Program-made: the position numbers and the translations under genes
Part shown: positions 22,101 to 33,573 of the stretch, one piece after another
Layout: every line of letters starts with the position of its first letter
Numbering within the stretch: position 1 is the first letter of the stretch
Notes under the pieces: generated by a model
The model's input: the letters and a program-made list of their open reading frames with translations, nothing else
The model's database searches: none
Told to the model about the DNA's origin: nothing
Assembly (NCBI GenBank): GCA_951802425.1
Contig: OX637795.1
Coordinates: 2,460,501-2,524,500, forward strand
Origin: Clavaria fumosa
Taxonomy: Eukaryota > Basidiomycota > Agaricomycetes > Agaricales > Clavariaceae
Direction of reading: 5' to 3'
DNA: 64,000 nucleotides

Positions 22101-22588
22101 ATAAGGGGAAACGCCCAAGTCGGGAGTACTCTGAGGGAGATCTGGTCTGGCTGGATACTAGAAACTTGAAGATGGACCGGCCCTGTAAAAAGCTTGACAA
22201 CAAGAGAGCAGGCCCCTTTGCAGTTGAGGAGAAGGTGGGACCTGCTGGGTATCGCCTCAAGCTCCCTTGGGCCTGGCGCATCCATCGGGTCTTCAATGAG
22301 TTGCTGTTGACACCATACCACCCCCCTTCCTTCCCTTCTCAGAACCTGCCTCCCCCTCTGCCCCCTACGATTGATGATGACCACCTGGAGTATGATGTGG
22401 AGGCAATCCTTGATGTTAAGAAGGTGGGACGTGGGGTGAAGTACTTGGTGAAGTGGTTGGGATATCCAGTGGAGGAAAACACTTGGGAGCCCTGTAGGAA
22501 CCTCACTAACGTAACGTTGCTTCTCCGGGACTTCTTCCTCTCCCACCCCAACAAGGCCAAGCTAGCTGGTCAGGACGCCCAGCCTTAA
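19200..22588 (+). pseudogene. pol of chromovirus A, broken (PR-RT-RH-IN-chromodomain)
   Basis: Remnants in order: protease active site VDSGCTNCFMD (about 19310), reverse transcriptase with YVDDVIVF (about 20278), RNase H (ETDASNLATGG, about 20715), integrase zinc finger and SWDIVGPL (about 21513), VSDWGSQF (about 21695), and a chromodomain (VEAILDVKKVGRGVKYLVKW, about 22395) ending in GQDAQP. Stops include TGA at 19905 and 20040 where element C has CGA, another TGA at 20640, and a TAG near 20756. A frameshift near 21895 separates integrase halves. The element is not functional as written. Confidence 0.92.
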
Positions 22589-22599
22589 GAGGGGGGTGA

Positions 22600-22889
22600 T
22601 GTTAGGATTGCTTATGTAAGCCATCCCAAAGTGCAGTTGTGGAGAAACTGGGGAGGGTTGTTGGAAGGTCACATGACCTGTGGCTGTGGGTCAGATTACA
22701 TAATCGTAAGATCACATGACCTGGGCCTGGGCGCATCACGTGATCCGAGGGTCCGAGCGTGGGAAAGTCGGCAAGTCCCGAGGCTCTTGCTATATATACT
22801 GCATCCTTTCCATTTTTGTACTCTTTTCCCCTTATCTTAGTATTGTCGTCATGACCTTACGCTTAAGTTGTGTGAGACCCAGTCTGATA
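22600..22889 (+). repeat. 3' LTR of chromovirus A
   Basis: 290 bp, close copy of 17271-17559, followed directly by the CCTCC target duplication. Confidence 0.92.
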
Positions 22890-22894
22890 CCTCC

Positions 22895-23718
22895 AGTTCC
22901 ATGGCTCCAACATCAGACTCCAACCCAACTCCACTTCTTCTCCTGTTTCTGCCTGACTTTCACCTAGACCCTGACAGGACTCTGACATGCACTATAAGTA
23001 TTCTATTCTTCATCTTGGTACTGACTTTCTGGAATCCTTCCAGGTTCTTTTCAAGAACCCATAAGTCTCCTATCTTCACTGCAAGCCTAGGCATCAGGAA
23101 ACCTCAAATTGTCTTGATTTTGTCTTGATAGTCTTGACTGCAAAAATCAAGCAGGTCAAGACATCTCAAGAAAATGGACCTACTTAATCAAGAACCTTTT
23201 GTCTTGATCTGTCTTGACTTGAGAATTCAAGACAGTCAAGAAACAAATCAAGACCAATCAAGTGCAATCAAGACATGTAAGTAGGTTCAAATTGTCAAGA
23301 AAGTTTTAGGTTTCCTGATGCTAACTCAGGTCTCACAACCATCAAATTAACCTTGCACCCTTTCACATACATCAATCAATCACTCACATCTTCCATACCA
23401 CACTGACTGCTCAGATCATCCAGGACCTAGTATTCTTAACAGTTCATTGGTCTTAGGTGAGATCAGACACTTAGTCACCAACAAACTGATCATTAGCTTC
23501 CAACCTAACAAGATGGGACAAGCCCTAACAAGTGGCAAGCCTAAGGAAATGGAAGGCATTCAAGTGGGGAGAGGATTGGAGAAGAATATTCATGACATCT
23601 CCTTGATTCAAGAATGCCCTGGTCCTGATCATCCCAAATCCAAAGAAGCCACATGTGGTGGAATGTAATGTTTCTGGCTTTGCTGTAGGGACTGTCTTGT
23701 CACAGAAGGGAAGACGGG
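22895..23718. other. Spacer between chromoviruses A and B
   Basis: Single-copy-looking sequence with one MITE (23091-23321) and no supported gene. A 73-codon plus frame at 23447-23668 has no known domain. The same original locus resumes after element B at 34161. Confidence 0.4.
23091..23321. mobile_element. MITE-like element with GCATCAGGAAACCT ends
   Basis: 231 bp. Left end GCATCAGGAAACCT and right end AGGTTTCCTGATGC are exact inverted copies. The interior is full of TGTCTTGA and TCAAGACA words on both strands, so it can fold on itself. Non-coding; no clear target duplication. Confidence 0.75.
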
Positions 23719-24300
23719 TGTCAGGATCCATTACGTAAGCCGCCGTCACTAAGTCTGCAACGCGCTAGGATCTAGCTACGAGGACCGAGTATGGGATCAC
23801 GTGACTACTCGCAACCTTAAGCGCCTGTCCACGACCTCAACCCCACACCCGCGACTCCCCTGGCGCTTATAGGCTCGCGACCAGCACCCACCACGTGCCC
23901 CCACCCACGTTCCTTGCGATTTCCCACGCTCTGCAATTCGTGATGGAGGCGGATCAGCAAAAATGCCTCTGACGTCCCCCATCAACCAATCTAACCTAAA
24001 CGAGCTTAACTGAGATCTCCCCTCGGGTAGCCAAGACCGCGCCAAGCATTCCCTCTGTCGTTCTCCCCACACTCGTACCTCGCCGCTACCTTCCTTACCC
24101 GGCATCCCCTTTTCCCTTTATTGCCTCCCCTGTCCCGCGCGACTCAGTGCGCGTAGCCTCGTTTGTCTTACTTATGACTCACTCCCTACACAGCCCCTTC
24201 CCCCCAGTATATATATAACGCCTTTGTAATGAGTGTAGGTCCTCACGTTGAAATCGAGCTTCTTTCCCCTTCTCGCTTCTGTGAGGGACTCGGACTGACA
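23719..24300 (+). repeat. 5' LTR of chromovirus B
   Basis: 582 bp, TG..CA ends with TGTCAG/CTGACA inverted tips. A TATATATATA run at about 24210-24219 is a likely promoter element. Near-identical to 33574-34155. Confidence 0.94.
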
Positions 24301-25195
24301 CAATTTCAACGTCCACCCCTTGCTACCTCGACCCTGTCAACCCCCGGTCGGCCTAGCTTTCTCTTTACTCCCTGCCCGTCGTGTGCAACAGAACGACGAG
24401 AGAATCACCCTGGCGTACCCGACGCGTAACGAGGACATAACGGACGAGTGGCTCACCACGGTCCTGGACTTTGGAGAAGACGAATATTGGGCGAGGTACT
24501 TTGACACCCGCGTACGAACTGAATTCTACCCAGACACACCTACGGAATCCGACGTCTCGGAGACGGAAACTGCGGTACTGAGACCGCGAGAGCTACGCCC
24601 TTTCGAATTGTGGATTATTGAGGAGGAAAGAAGACTCGCGCCTTATTTCGGAAGGCTATACGCACAAGAACAGAGCAGACGAGAGCAGAGATTGAGAGAA
24701 GCCCTAGCGATTGCATTACCAGACTCCGTGACCTCAGGCACGAGATCGCCCGCACACAGCACCATTGACGTTAACCTCGAAGACCTCGAGGACTACATAA
24801 ACAGCGACAACGACGAGTCGACGAACGAACCCGCGTACGTTTCCGTGGAGATCCAGACAGAGCTTACCCTCCTCGGAGTCGAACAGTTCATCGTCCACGA
24901 ATACCGACCCCTCGCTTTCATCCCCCGTCCTATCAACCCCATCCCCCCCAGCACCACCAGTTCATACCGAACCCCCCGTAGACTTCGCGAGTTTAGACGA
25001 GCGCCTAGCCCGGCAAGCACCGTCGCCACCACCACCACCACAATCACCTGCGACTCCAGAGCCGGAACCGCGCCCCCAACCCGCGAATCCATCGCCGCCA
25101 GAACCCTCGCCGCCGCCCTCGCCCGCACCCGAAATGGCGGACGCCGTCCCCGCAGCCCCAATGCCGAGGCTGGACCTAGCCGTTCCTTCCTTTGA
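24301..25195 (+). other. Coding-like leader frame upstream of gag in chromovirus B
   Basis: An open frame of about 290 codons without an early ATG (NEDITDEWLTTVLDFGEDEYW.. ESDVSETETAVLRP) overlaps the start of gag in another frame. From about 24940 onward the gag frame is itself protein-like upstream of its ATG (PVDFASLDERLARQAPSPPP, then a Pro/Glu-rich run into MADAVPAAP). The switch falls at a seven-C run (24943-24949). A one-base indel there would join both into one N-terminally extended gag. Elements A and C have no such extension. Confidence 0.5.
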
Positions 25196-25499
25196 TGGAA
25201 ACAAGAAGAACTTCCGGACCTTCCTCAGGTCCCTCCGACTACAGTTCCTGGGAAACCAGGGACTCTATGCCAGTGACCTGAACAAGATCCTATTTGCGCT
25301 GAGTAAGATTACAGGAGAAGGGTTCGCTGCGGAATGGGCGAACATGCGAGGTGACGAGATCCTGAATGCAGTAGTACTGAATGAAATAATTAACTAGACA
25401 CAGCAGTTAGGTATAATTCATAGTGTACTCTTTGCAGCTACAGCTGGACAAGGAATCCTTATGGTCAGTCAACTTGTCAAGTTAACTTGTCAAAGGTAG

Positions 25500-26690
25500 T
25501 ACATGGGGGACTAGTAGACTAGATACAGCTGACAGCTGTGGATCTAGTGGACTAGTTACAGCTACTAGGTGTGGACCTGGTGGACTAGTTGCAGGTGCTA
25601 GCTATGGGTCTAGTGAACTAGTCACAGCTGCTAGCTGTGGGTCCAGTGGACTAGTTACAGCTACCAGTTGTGGATCTAGTGGACTAGGTGCAGCAAGTAG
25701 GTGTAGGTCTAGTGGACTAGTTGCAGCTATTAGCTGTAGATGTAGTGAACTAGTTACAGCTAGTAGCTGTGGGCCTAGTGGACTAGTTGCAGCTATTAGC
25801 TGTAGATGTAGTGAACTAGTTACAGCTAGTAGCTGTGGGCCTAGTGGACTAGTTATAGCTATTAGTTGTAGATGTAGTGAACTAGTTGCAGCTAGTAGGT
25901 GTAGGTCTAGTAGACTAGTTGCAGCTATTAGCTGTAGATGTAGTGAACTAGTTACAGCTAGTAGCTGTGGGCCTAGTGGACTAGTTACAGCTAGTAGCTG
26001 TGGGCCTAGTGGACTAGTTGCAGCTACTAGCTGTAGATCTAGTGAACTAGTTACAGCTATTAGTTGTAGATGTAGTGAACTAGTTGCAGCTAGTAGGTGT
26101 AGGTCTAGTGGACTAGTTGCAGCTATTAGCTGTAGATGTAAACTAGTTACAGCTAGTAGCTGTGGGCCTAGTGGACTAGTTACAGCTAGTAGCTGTGGGC
26201 CTAGTGGACTAGTTGCAGCTACTAGCTGTAGATGTAGTGAACTAGTTACAGCTATTAGTTGTAGATGTATTGAACTAGTTGCAGCTAGTAGGTGTAGGTC
26301 TAGTAGACTAGTTGCAGCTAGTAGTTGTGGACCTAGTGGACTAGTGGCAGCTACCAGCTGTGGGTCTAGTGGACTAGTTACAGCCATTAGCTGTGGATCT
26401 AGTGAACTAGTTGCAGCTAGTTGCTGTAGATCAAGTGAACTAGTTACAGCTATTAGTTGTAGATGTAGTGAACTAGTTGCAGCTAGTAGCTGTGGACCTA
26501 GTGGACTAGTTGCAGCTACTAGCTGTGGACCTAGTGGACTAGTTGCAGCTACTAGCTGTGGGTCTAGTCAATTACTAGCTGTAGATCTGGTGAATTAGTT
26601 ACAGCTACTAGCTGTGAATCTAGTGGACTAGTTGCAGCTAGTTGCTGTGGGTCTGGTAGACTAGTTACAGCTATTAGCTGTAGATCTAGT
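25500..26690 (+). repeat. 33-bp repeat array, left arm of foldback
   Basis: Roughly 36 copies of a 33-bp unit such as CTAGTGGACTAGTTACAGCT plus AGTAGCTGTGGGC, each with inner dyads (ACTAGT, AGCT). 33 is a multiple of three, so one frame on the minus strand stays open for 261 codons with an 11-residue repeat (PLGPQLLAVTS type). It is not regarded as a gene. Such subterminal arrays are often binding sites for the moving enzyme; here that is inference. Confidence 0.88.
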
Positions 26691-28184
26691 CAGTCAATGA
26701 TGTAGATTCCTTGCAATAAACTATTGTAATTACAATAGGTGGCCATTGTGAGAATGACTGAACAAACAATGGCAAACAAAATATGCCAAAAATAAAAACA
26801 AAACTTGAAATTGAGCAGCCCTGTGCCTGGTCCCTCAGGTGCAGGTTACCAATCAAGCATAGCTGCTTTTGGTAAGCTGCTATGACTGTGGGAAAATTTT
26901 TGCATGGCTTGCAGAATATGACTTTTTATACACCAAAAAATCGGCAAAAATCAGGAGATTCCAGATCCGGACACCCCACATTTGTATCTGCCTTGGTTCA
27001 GTGTCAATTTGCAAAATACACAGAAAATATTCATTTTTCTACAGTTCTGCAGTACTCTGGCTTAAAAATGGATAGGAGAGGATACACACAGCCATCAGAC
27101 TACACCTTATGACATCTAATACAATCATACAAAAGCCCATAATATTTGGTGCAGAATTACAGATTCCCCATGTCTATTTTCCCAAAATTCTCAAAATCTC
27201 TCCCCAGACAGTCCCCTTGGTCAAATCACATATTCCTGTGGTCTGATAGCTGACAAGGTATGCATGAATACATGTTCAAAGTTTGGTGAAGTTAGGCCAA
27301 GTTCTCAGGAAGATAGCCCAGAATGTGTCTTTTAGAGGACAATCTAAAGTGAGAGCAAAGATGAAGGCAAGGATGAGGAAGACCTTGACTGTCCTCCAAA
27401 ACACTCATTCTGAGCTATCTTCTTGAGAACTTGGCCTAACTTCACCAAACTTTGAACATGTATTCATGCATACCTTGTCAGCTATCAGACCACAGGAATA
27501 TGTGATTTGACCAAGGGGACTGTCTGGGGAGAGATTTTGAGAATTTTGGGAAAATAGACATGGGGAATCTGTAATTCTGCACCAAATATTATGGGCTTTT
27601 GTATGATTGTATTAGATGTCATAAGGTGTAGTCTGATGGCTGGAATTTGCAATATAACAAATAGCCATGCTCCCAGGCCAATAACACCCTAATTCCTAGT
27701 AATGGATTCCAGGGAGGTGAAAGAGATGGTGGGTGAGTTGTTAAACTAATCCACACCCTCCCCATATGTCCACAGGTAGTGTGTGTAGGTGTGTGTATCC
27801 TCTCCTATCCATTTTCAAGCCAGAGTACGGCAGAACTGTAGAAAAATGAATATTTTCTGTGTATTTTGCAAATTGACACTGAACCAAGGCAGATACAAAT
27901 GTGGGGTGTCCGGATCTGGAATCTCCTGATTTTTGCCGATTTTTTGGTGTATAAAAAGTCATATTCTGCAAGCCATGCAAAAATTTTCCCACAGTCATAG
28001 CAGCTTACCAAAAGCAGCTATGCTTGATTGGTAACCTGTACCTGAGGGACCAGGCACAGGGCTGCTCAATTTCAAGTTTTGTTTTTATTTTTGGCATATT
28101 TTGTTTGCCATTGTTTGTTCAGTCATTCTCACAATGGCCACCTATTGTAATTACAATAGTTTATTGCAAGGAATCTACATCATT

Positions 28185-29035
28185 GACTGACTAGATCCAC
28201 AGCTAATAGCTGTAACTAGTCTACCAGACCCACAGCAACTAGCTGCAACTAGTCCACTAGATCCACAGCTAGTAGCTGTAACTAATTCACCAGATCTACA
28301 GCTAGTAAATGACTAGACCCACAGCTAGTAGCTGCAACTAGTTCACTACATCTACAACTAATAGCTGTAACTAGTTCACTAGATCTACAGCAACTAGTTC
28401 ACTAGATCCACAGCTAATGGCTGTAACTAGTCCACTAGACCCACAGCTGGTAGCTGCCACTAGTCCACTAGGTCCACAACTATTAGCTGCAACTAGTCTA
28501 CTAGACCTACACCTACTAGCTGCAACTAGTTCACTCCATCTACAACTAATAGCTGTAACTAGTCCACTAGGCCCACAGCTACTAGCTGTAACTAGTTCAC
28601 TACATCTACAGCTAATAGCTGCAACTAGTCTACTAGACCTACACCTACTAGCTGCAACTAGTCCACTAGGCCCACAGCTAGTAGCTGCAACTAGTCCACT
28701 AGGCCCACAGCTAGTAGCTGCAACTAGTCCACTAGGCCCACAGCTAGTAGCTGCAACTAGTCCACTAGGCCCACAGCTAGTAGCTGCAACTAGTTCACTA
28801 CATCTACAGCTAATAGCTGCAACTAGTCCACTAGACGTACACCTACTTGCTGTACCTAGTCCACTAGATCCACAACTGGTAGCTGTAACTAGTCCACTGG
28901 ACCCACAGCTAGCAGCTGTAACTAGTTCACTAGACCCATAGCTAGCACCTGCAACTAGTCCACCAGGTCCACACCTAGTAGCTGTAACTAGTCCACTAGA
29001 TCCACAGCTGTCAGCTGTATCTAGTCTACTAGTCC
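28185..29035 (-). repeat. 33-bp repeat array, right arm of foldback
   Basis: Inverted copy of the left array but shorter (about 25 units), so the arms have changed length independently by unequal exchange or slippage. Four adjacent units at about 28660-28790 are nearly identical, showing recent local expansion. Confidence 0.88.
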
Positions 29036-30017
29036 CCCATGTATTACCTTTGACAAGTTAACTTGACAAGTTGACTGACCATAAGGATTCCTTGTCCAGC
29101 TGTAGCTGCAAAGAGTACACTATGAATTATACCTAACTGCTGTGTCTAGTTAATTATTTCATTCAGTACTACTGCTGAATGCTGGAGTGGCAGGAACTTG
29201 GGAAGATTTCGTTGTGGATCTGCGGAGAGCCTTCGACGACCCAAACATTACCGCGACCGCCCTGAACGACATAGCGAAGCTGAAGCAGGGAGCACTGGAA
29301 GCAGCGGAGTTCTTCGCCCTTTTCGAAACGCTGATGCGCAAGGTGGAACTGGACCCGGTCGACGACTCTGACGTGCTCATCCACTGGCTGGAGACGAACC
29401 TCAACCGGAGGTTGACCACGCGAGTCTACAACGTCAACCCAATGCCAGTTACCTATGCCCAGTGGAAGCATCTGGTCGAGACCCTGGACGCTCAGCAACG
29501 ACGGCTTGACGCAATCATCCGCGAGCAGAACGCCAGCCGCCCGGCCCCACCTCAGTTCCAACAGTCGCGACCGCTGCCTACACCCCCACGCTATCCGAAC
29601 CCGAACCCCCCGCGACCCGCGCCTCGCTTCCCCTCCGCTCCGCAACAGCAGCAACGCGCTCCTGTTCCACAGATCATGCCCCGTCCCGCTGGTGCCGGTG
29701 ACCGGATGATCGTAGACCAGACGCGAGCTCCTGCGGCCGAGCATCGATGCTTCCGCTGTGGCCAGGTAGGACACATCGCCCGCAACTGCCACCTCCCGGA
29801 CTCGCGACCCTATGTCCCGAGACCGCAGGTTCGCGCGATGGTCCCTGGCCCAGTAGAGGTGGAAGAATACGAGAACGAACTCGCGCTACTTCGCGACAGG
29901 CTCGCAATCTACGAGAGAGAGAGGCAGACGGCTGGTGCCCCACAGGCCCAGCAACACCAACAACAGCTCCCGCCGGCTCCCGCCCAGGAGCAGGGTTTTG
30001 GAGGAGAGACGCAGTAA

Positions 30018-33000
30018 GTCCGAACTGGCGTCTCTGTAACAGTACAAGTCTCGTTCCCGCCCCTGCCCCTGTACCCGTAGCAAGTATACCCAAATATACG
30101 ATCTTGCAACGGAGACACGCCCGGAGCGCGAATGAACTTGAGGACAACAGAACAACAAAGGTCGTGGAGGAGAAGCCAAAGAAGCGAAAGAGAGAGTTGA
30201 CCCTACCGGCACACTTTGAGACTCTAACCACGGCTGAATGGGGAGGCGTTAAAGTCCTGATCGATTCGGGATGTACTAACTGCTTCATGGACCTAGCCTG
30301 GTGCAGGGAGCTTGGACTGGAACCTGTGCCGCTACAGAACCCGATCAAGGTGTACAATGTGGATGGATCGGCAAACAAGAGCGGGCCTATTCGCTATGGC
30401 ATCGACCTCCTGTTGACTATAGGAGACCACCAAGAACGAATACACTTCTTGCTCAGAACAGCCAAGTCACACAAAATCATCCTGGGACACGACTGGCTAT
30501 CCAAACACAACCCTGAGATCGATTGGCCACTGGGGAAAGTCTCCTTCAAACGCTGCCCCGCGAGTTGCCACTTCGACCCGCACCTCGCGAGTCCCTGGGC
30601 CTATCCAAAGAGCAGTGATTGGGACAATGCACTACGAACAACCATGGATATCCGCTTTTCGGACTCCGGAGACATGCCTGACTGGCCGTCGCTATACCCA
30701 ACGGTCTTTAGTGAAGCCAAGTGGGACGAGTTGCCCAAACCGCGACCCGACTTCGACATCAAAATTGAGTTTCGCGAGGATCCCGGTCACTTATCCTCCA
30801 AGCTATATTCGCTGACGAGAGAGGAGACGATTGAGATGAACAGGTGGATCGATGAACAGCTCGCATCAGGGAGGATAAGACCTTCCAAGTCGCCCTATGC
30901 CAGTCCGTTCTTCTTCAAGCGAGAGAAGGACAAACTCCGACCGATCATCGACTATTCACGCCTCAACTCATTCCTGATCAAAGATAAGTTCCCACTACCA
31001 CGCATCCGCGACTGTGTAGACAAGCTGCGGGGAGCCAAGGTCTTCTCCAAGATTGATGCAAAGGGGGGATTTCCGTCTATGAGGTTGTGGGAGGGGCACC
31101 AAGAGAGATGCGCGTTCTTAACGTTGCGAGGCTTGTTCGAACCTACGGTAATGTGGTTCGGACTCCAGAACGCCCCTGCAACCTTCCAGAGATTCATGAA
31201 CCACATTCTGAGAGAGGAGATTGCCGGCGGACACGTCCTCGCATACATCGATGACGTCATCATCTTCGCGGATGACCTCGCGACCCACCGTTACTGGATG
31301 GACCGAGTCTTACAAAGATTCCGCGAGAATGGGCTGTGCCTCCGGTTAAGCAAATGTGAGTTCGAGAAGGCTGAGGTGTTCTACCTTGGGCTCAGGCTCT
31401 CGCACAACCGCCTCGAGCATGACCCAGCCAAGGCAGAAGCTATCCGAAACTGGCCAGTGCCCCGAAACGTCAAAGAACTCCAACGCTTCCTCGGAATGGT
31501 CAACCACTTGCGGAGATTCATCCCCAACTTGTCCACGCGAGCCAAACCCCTGTTTAAGCTCACCGGCAATGTCCCCTGGTGTTGGCAAAGCGAACAGGTC
31601 ACGGCTTTTCTGGATGTGAAAGGAGCGCTTGTCTCAGCCCCGGTCCTCGCCCTACCCCAGGACTCGGGCAGGTGGAAGGTAGAAACGGACGCAAGTAACC
31701 TCGCGACGGGTGGCATTCTTTCACAGCAGCAGCCTGATGGAACCTGGAGACCGGTCGACTACATCTCCGAGGCCCTCACAGCCGCCGAGAAAAATTATGA
31801 TGTCTACGATAAAGAACTCCTCGCGGTCATCAGGGCTCTAAGAGAGTGGAGAGCGTATCTAGTAGGAGTGGACGAGACCTTCGAGATTTGGACAGACCAC
31901 GCCAACCTGCAATACTTCAGAAAGCCCCAAAAACTGAAACCACGACAGGTACGCTGGTACGGAGAACTCCAAAGTTTCGACTTCGAGATCAAGTATCGCA
32001 CAGGCAAAAGCAACACCAAAGCCGATACCCTCTCGCGAAGGCCAGACTACGGAGATGCTGCCGAGGAAGATGCCCCCGTCCAGATGCTACCCGCCGACAT
32101 GGACGTACGCGCTAGCTTTACCTCGGAAATGGAGACGCTCCTCCAGAAAAAGAGCGCGGAATATGTCACGAAGCCCACGGAGATTGATGACAGTTGGACG
32201 AGAGACCGCCTTGGGCTTTGGTGGAGAAACAACACTGTGTGGATACCCGCAAGCGTTCGCGAGGTGGTGCTCAACTACAAACACGACCTCCCCACTGCAG
32301 GACACCCCGGAAAAAAGAAAATGAAAGCCGCAATGGTCAAGGCCTACTGGTGGCCCGAGATGGTAAAGGATGTGGAGAAGTACGTATCCGGGTGCGAAGG
32401 TTGTCAGAGAACCAAGCCCGACCGAACCAAACGCGCCGCGCCCCTGTACCCGCACCCAGTCCCAAACGGCCCATGGTGGGCGATCAGCTGGGACATAGTA
32501 GGCCCGTTACCACAGTCCCGCGGATTCGACTCCATCCTTGTAATCGTCGACAAATTCACCAAGCGTACCCTCATCGAAGCGATCGGTTTCGACTTGACGA
32601 GTCTGGGAGCTGCGAGGATCCTTCGCGACCGAGTATTCCGGAACCACGGAATCCCCCAGAAGGTCGTCAGTGACCGTGGCCCACAATTCGTCTCTCAATT
32701 CATGAAGGAATTCTACCGGATGATTGGGATAAAGGCTAACCCAAGTACCGCCTTTCACCCCCAAACCGACGGACAAACAGAGCGAGTAAATCAGGAGATC
32801 GAGACCTACCTGCGAGGATATGTCGACCACCTCCAGGATGACTGGGCAGAATGGTTGAGCACAGTGGAGTTTGCGCTGAATAACCGGGAACACTCCGCGA
32901 CAGGCTATATGCCCTTCTTCTTGGACTACGGCCGACACCCCTGGAATGGAGGTATACACCCACGAACAGAAGTGAACCCAGCTGCGGATGAGTGGATGGC

Positions 33001-33562
33001 GAAGTTGGAAGAGTCGCGACGTGCTGCCAAAGAGGCCATGGAGAAAGCCGCGCTAGCAATGAAGAAAAGCTATGACAGCGGAAAGCGACCTAGCCGCGAG
33101 TATGGGAAGGGAGACTTAGTTTGGCTCAACACGCGAAACTTGAAAATGGACCGCCCAAACAAGAAACTCGACAACAAACGCGCTGGACCCTTCGCTATCA
33201 TAGAGAAGGTGGGGCCAGCTGGATATCGCCTCAAACTGCCCCCGGCCTGGCAAATCCATGACGTATTTAATGAGTTGCTCCTCACCCCGTTCATCCCCCC
33301 TTCTTTCGCTTCTCAAGCCCGACCATCTCCGCCCCCCCCGACCATCGACGACGACCATTTGGAGTATGAGGTCGAAGAGATCCTGGATGTGAAGAAAGTA
33401 GGACGAGGAGTGAGGTATCTGGTAAAGTGGCAAGACTACCCCATCGAAGAGAATACTTGGGAACCCCGCCAGAACCTTACCAACACCGCAATTCTCCTCC
33501 GCGACTTCTTCCTCAAACACCCGGACAAGGCGCGATTGGCCGGTCGAGACGCCCAGCCTTGA
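30018..33562 (+). CDS. pol polyprotein of chromovirus B (PR-RT-RH-IN-chromodomain)
   Basis: An open frame that overlaps the end of gag in the -1 frame (open from 29747), so expression probably needs ribosomal frameshifting; no slippery site was assigned. Protease: LIDSGCTNCFMD (about 30256). Reverse transcriptase: YIDDVIIFADD (about 31243). RNase H: ETDASNLATGG (about 31681) and TDHANLQYF. Integrase: H-H-C-C zinc finger (HDLPTAGHPG.. GCEGCQRTKP), first Asp in SWDIVGPLPQ (about 32488), second in VSDRGPQF (about 32666), Glu in ERVNQE (about 32790). The C-terminus is a chromodomain (VEEILDVKKVGRGVRYLVKW) that in this family directs integration to marked chromatin. All catalytic residues appear present. 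Confidence 0.93.
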
Positions 33563-33573
33563 GGAGGGGGCCA

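Larger units (their letters stand above)
17271..22889 (+). mobile_element. Ty3/Gypsy chromovirus A, complete but decayed
   Basis: A full element with LTRs at 17271-17559 and 22600-22889 and a 5-bp target duplication CCTCC (17266-17270 and 22890-22894). The order is LTR, about 570-bp leader, gag, protease, reverse transcriptase, RNase H, integrase, chromodomain, polypurine stretch (about 22588-22599), LTR. The coding part carries many stops and frame breaks. It is related to element C at 46124-52019 (same leader and protein family) but much older by its lesions. Confidence 0.93.
25369..29174. mobile_element. Foldback (giant inverted repeat) element, 3.8 kb
   Basis: The ends are CAGTAGTACTGAATGAAATA and its inverse. 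The 7-bp CTGAATG is duplicated at both sides (25362-25368, 29175-29181). Almost the whole element is two inverted arms meeting near 27365: about 150 bp of terminal sequence, a 33-bp repeat array, a spacer with the CATGGCTTGCAGAATATGAC block (26893 and 27985), and an inner arm (27090-27330 against 27400-27645). The right arm has about 135 extra bp (27645-27780). Mirror-image open frames at 26869-27075 (+) and 27805-28011 (-) are the same sequence twice. No transposase is recognised. This is the architecture of foldback/Tu-type elements. Confidence 0.9.
25134..30017 (+). pseudogene. gag of chromovirus B, split by the foldback element
   Basis: Starts at ATG 25134 (MADAVPAAPMPRLDLAVPSF), runs to 25368, then continues at 29182 to the stop at 30015-30017. 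The 3806-bp foldback plus one 7-bp target copy removes exactly a multiple of three, so excision would restore the frame. The downstream half has the capsid region (EFFALFETLMRKVELDP), a Pro/Gln-rich linker and a CCHC zinc knuckle (CFRCGQVGHIARNC, about 29749-29790). As present, the frame ends shortly after entering the insertion. Capsid assembly and genome packaging are the family role. Confidence 0.9.

Noticed and set aside
25602..26387. 261-codon minus frame and its plus counterpart at 28417-28941 with an 11-residue repeat
   Set aside because: Product of the 33-bp array whose length is a multiple of three; identical in both inverted arms and lacking any non-repeat domain.
25500..26690. Regular 33-bp repeats recalling a CRISPR array
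   Set aside because: Units are contiguous and similar throughout with no unique spacers, in a eukaryotic transposon arm.
26869..28011. Mirror frames of 68 codons (CYDCGKIFAWLAEYDFLY type)
   Set aside because: Identical sequence in both foldback arms, short, no start context or domain; likely structural DNA.
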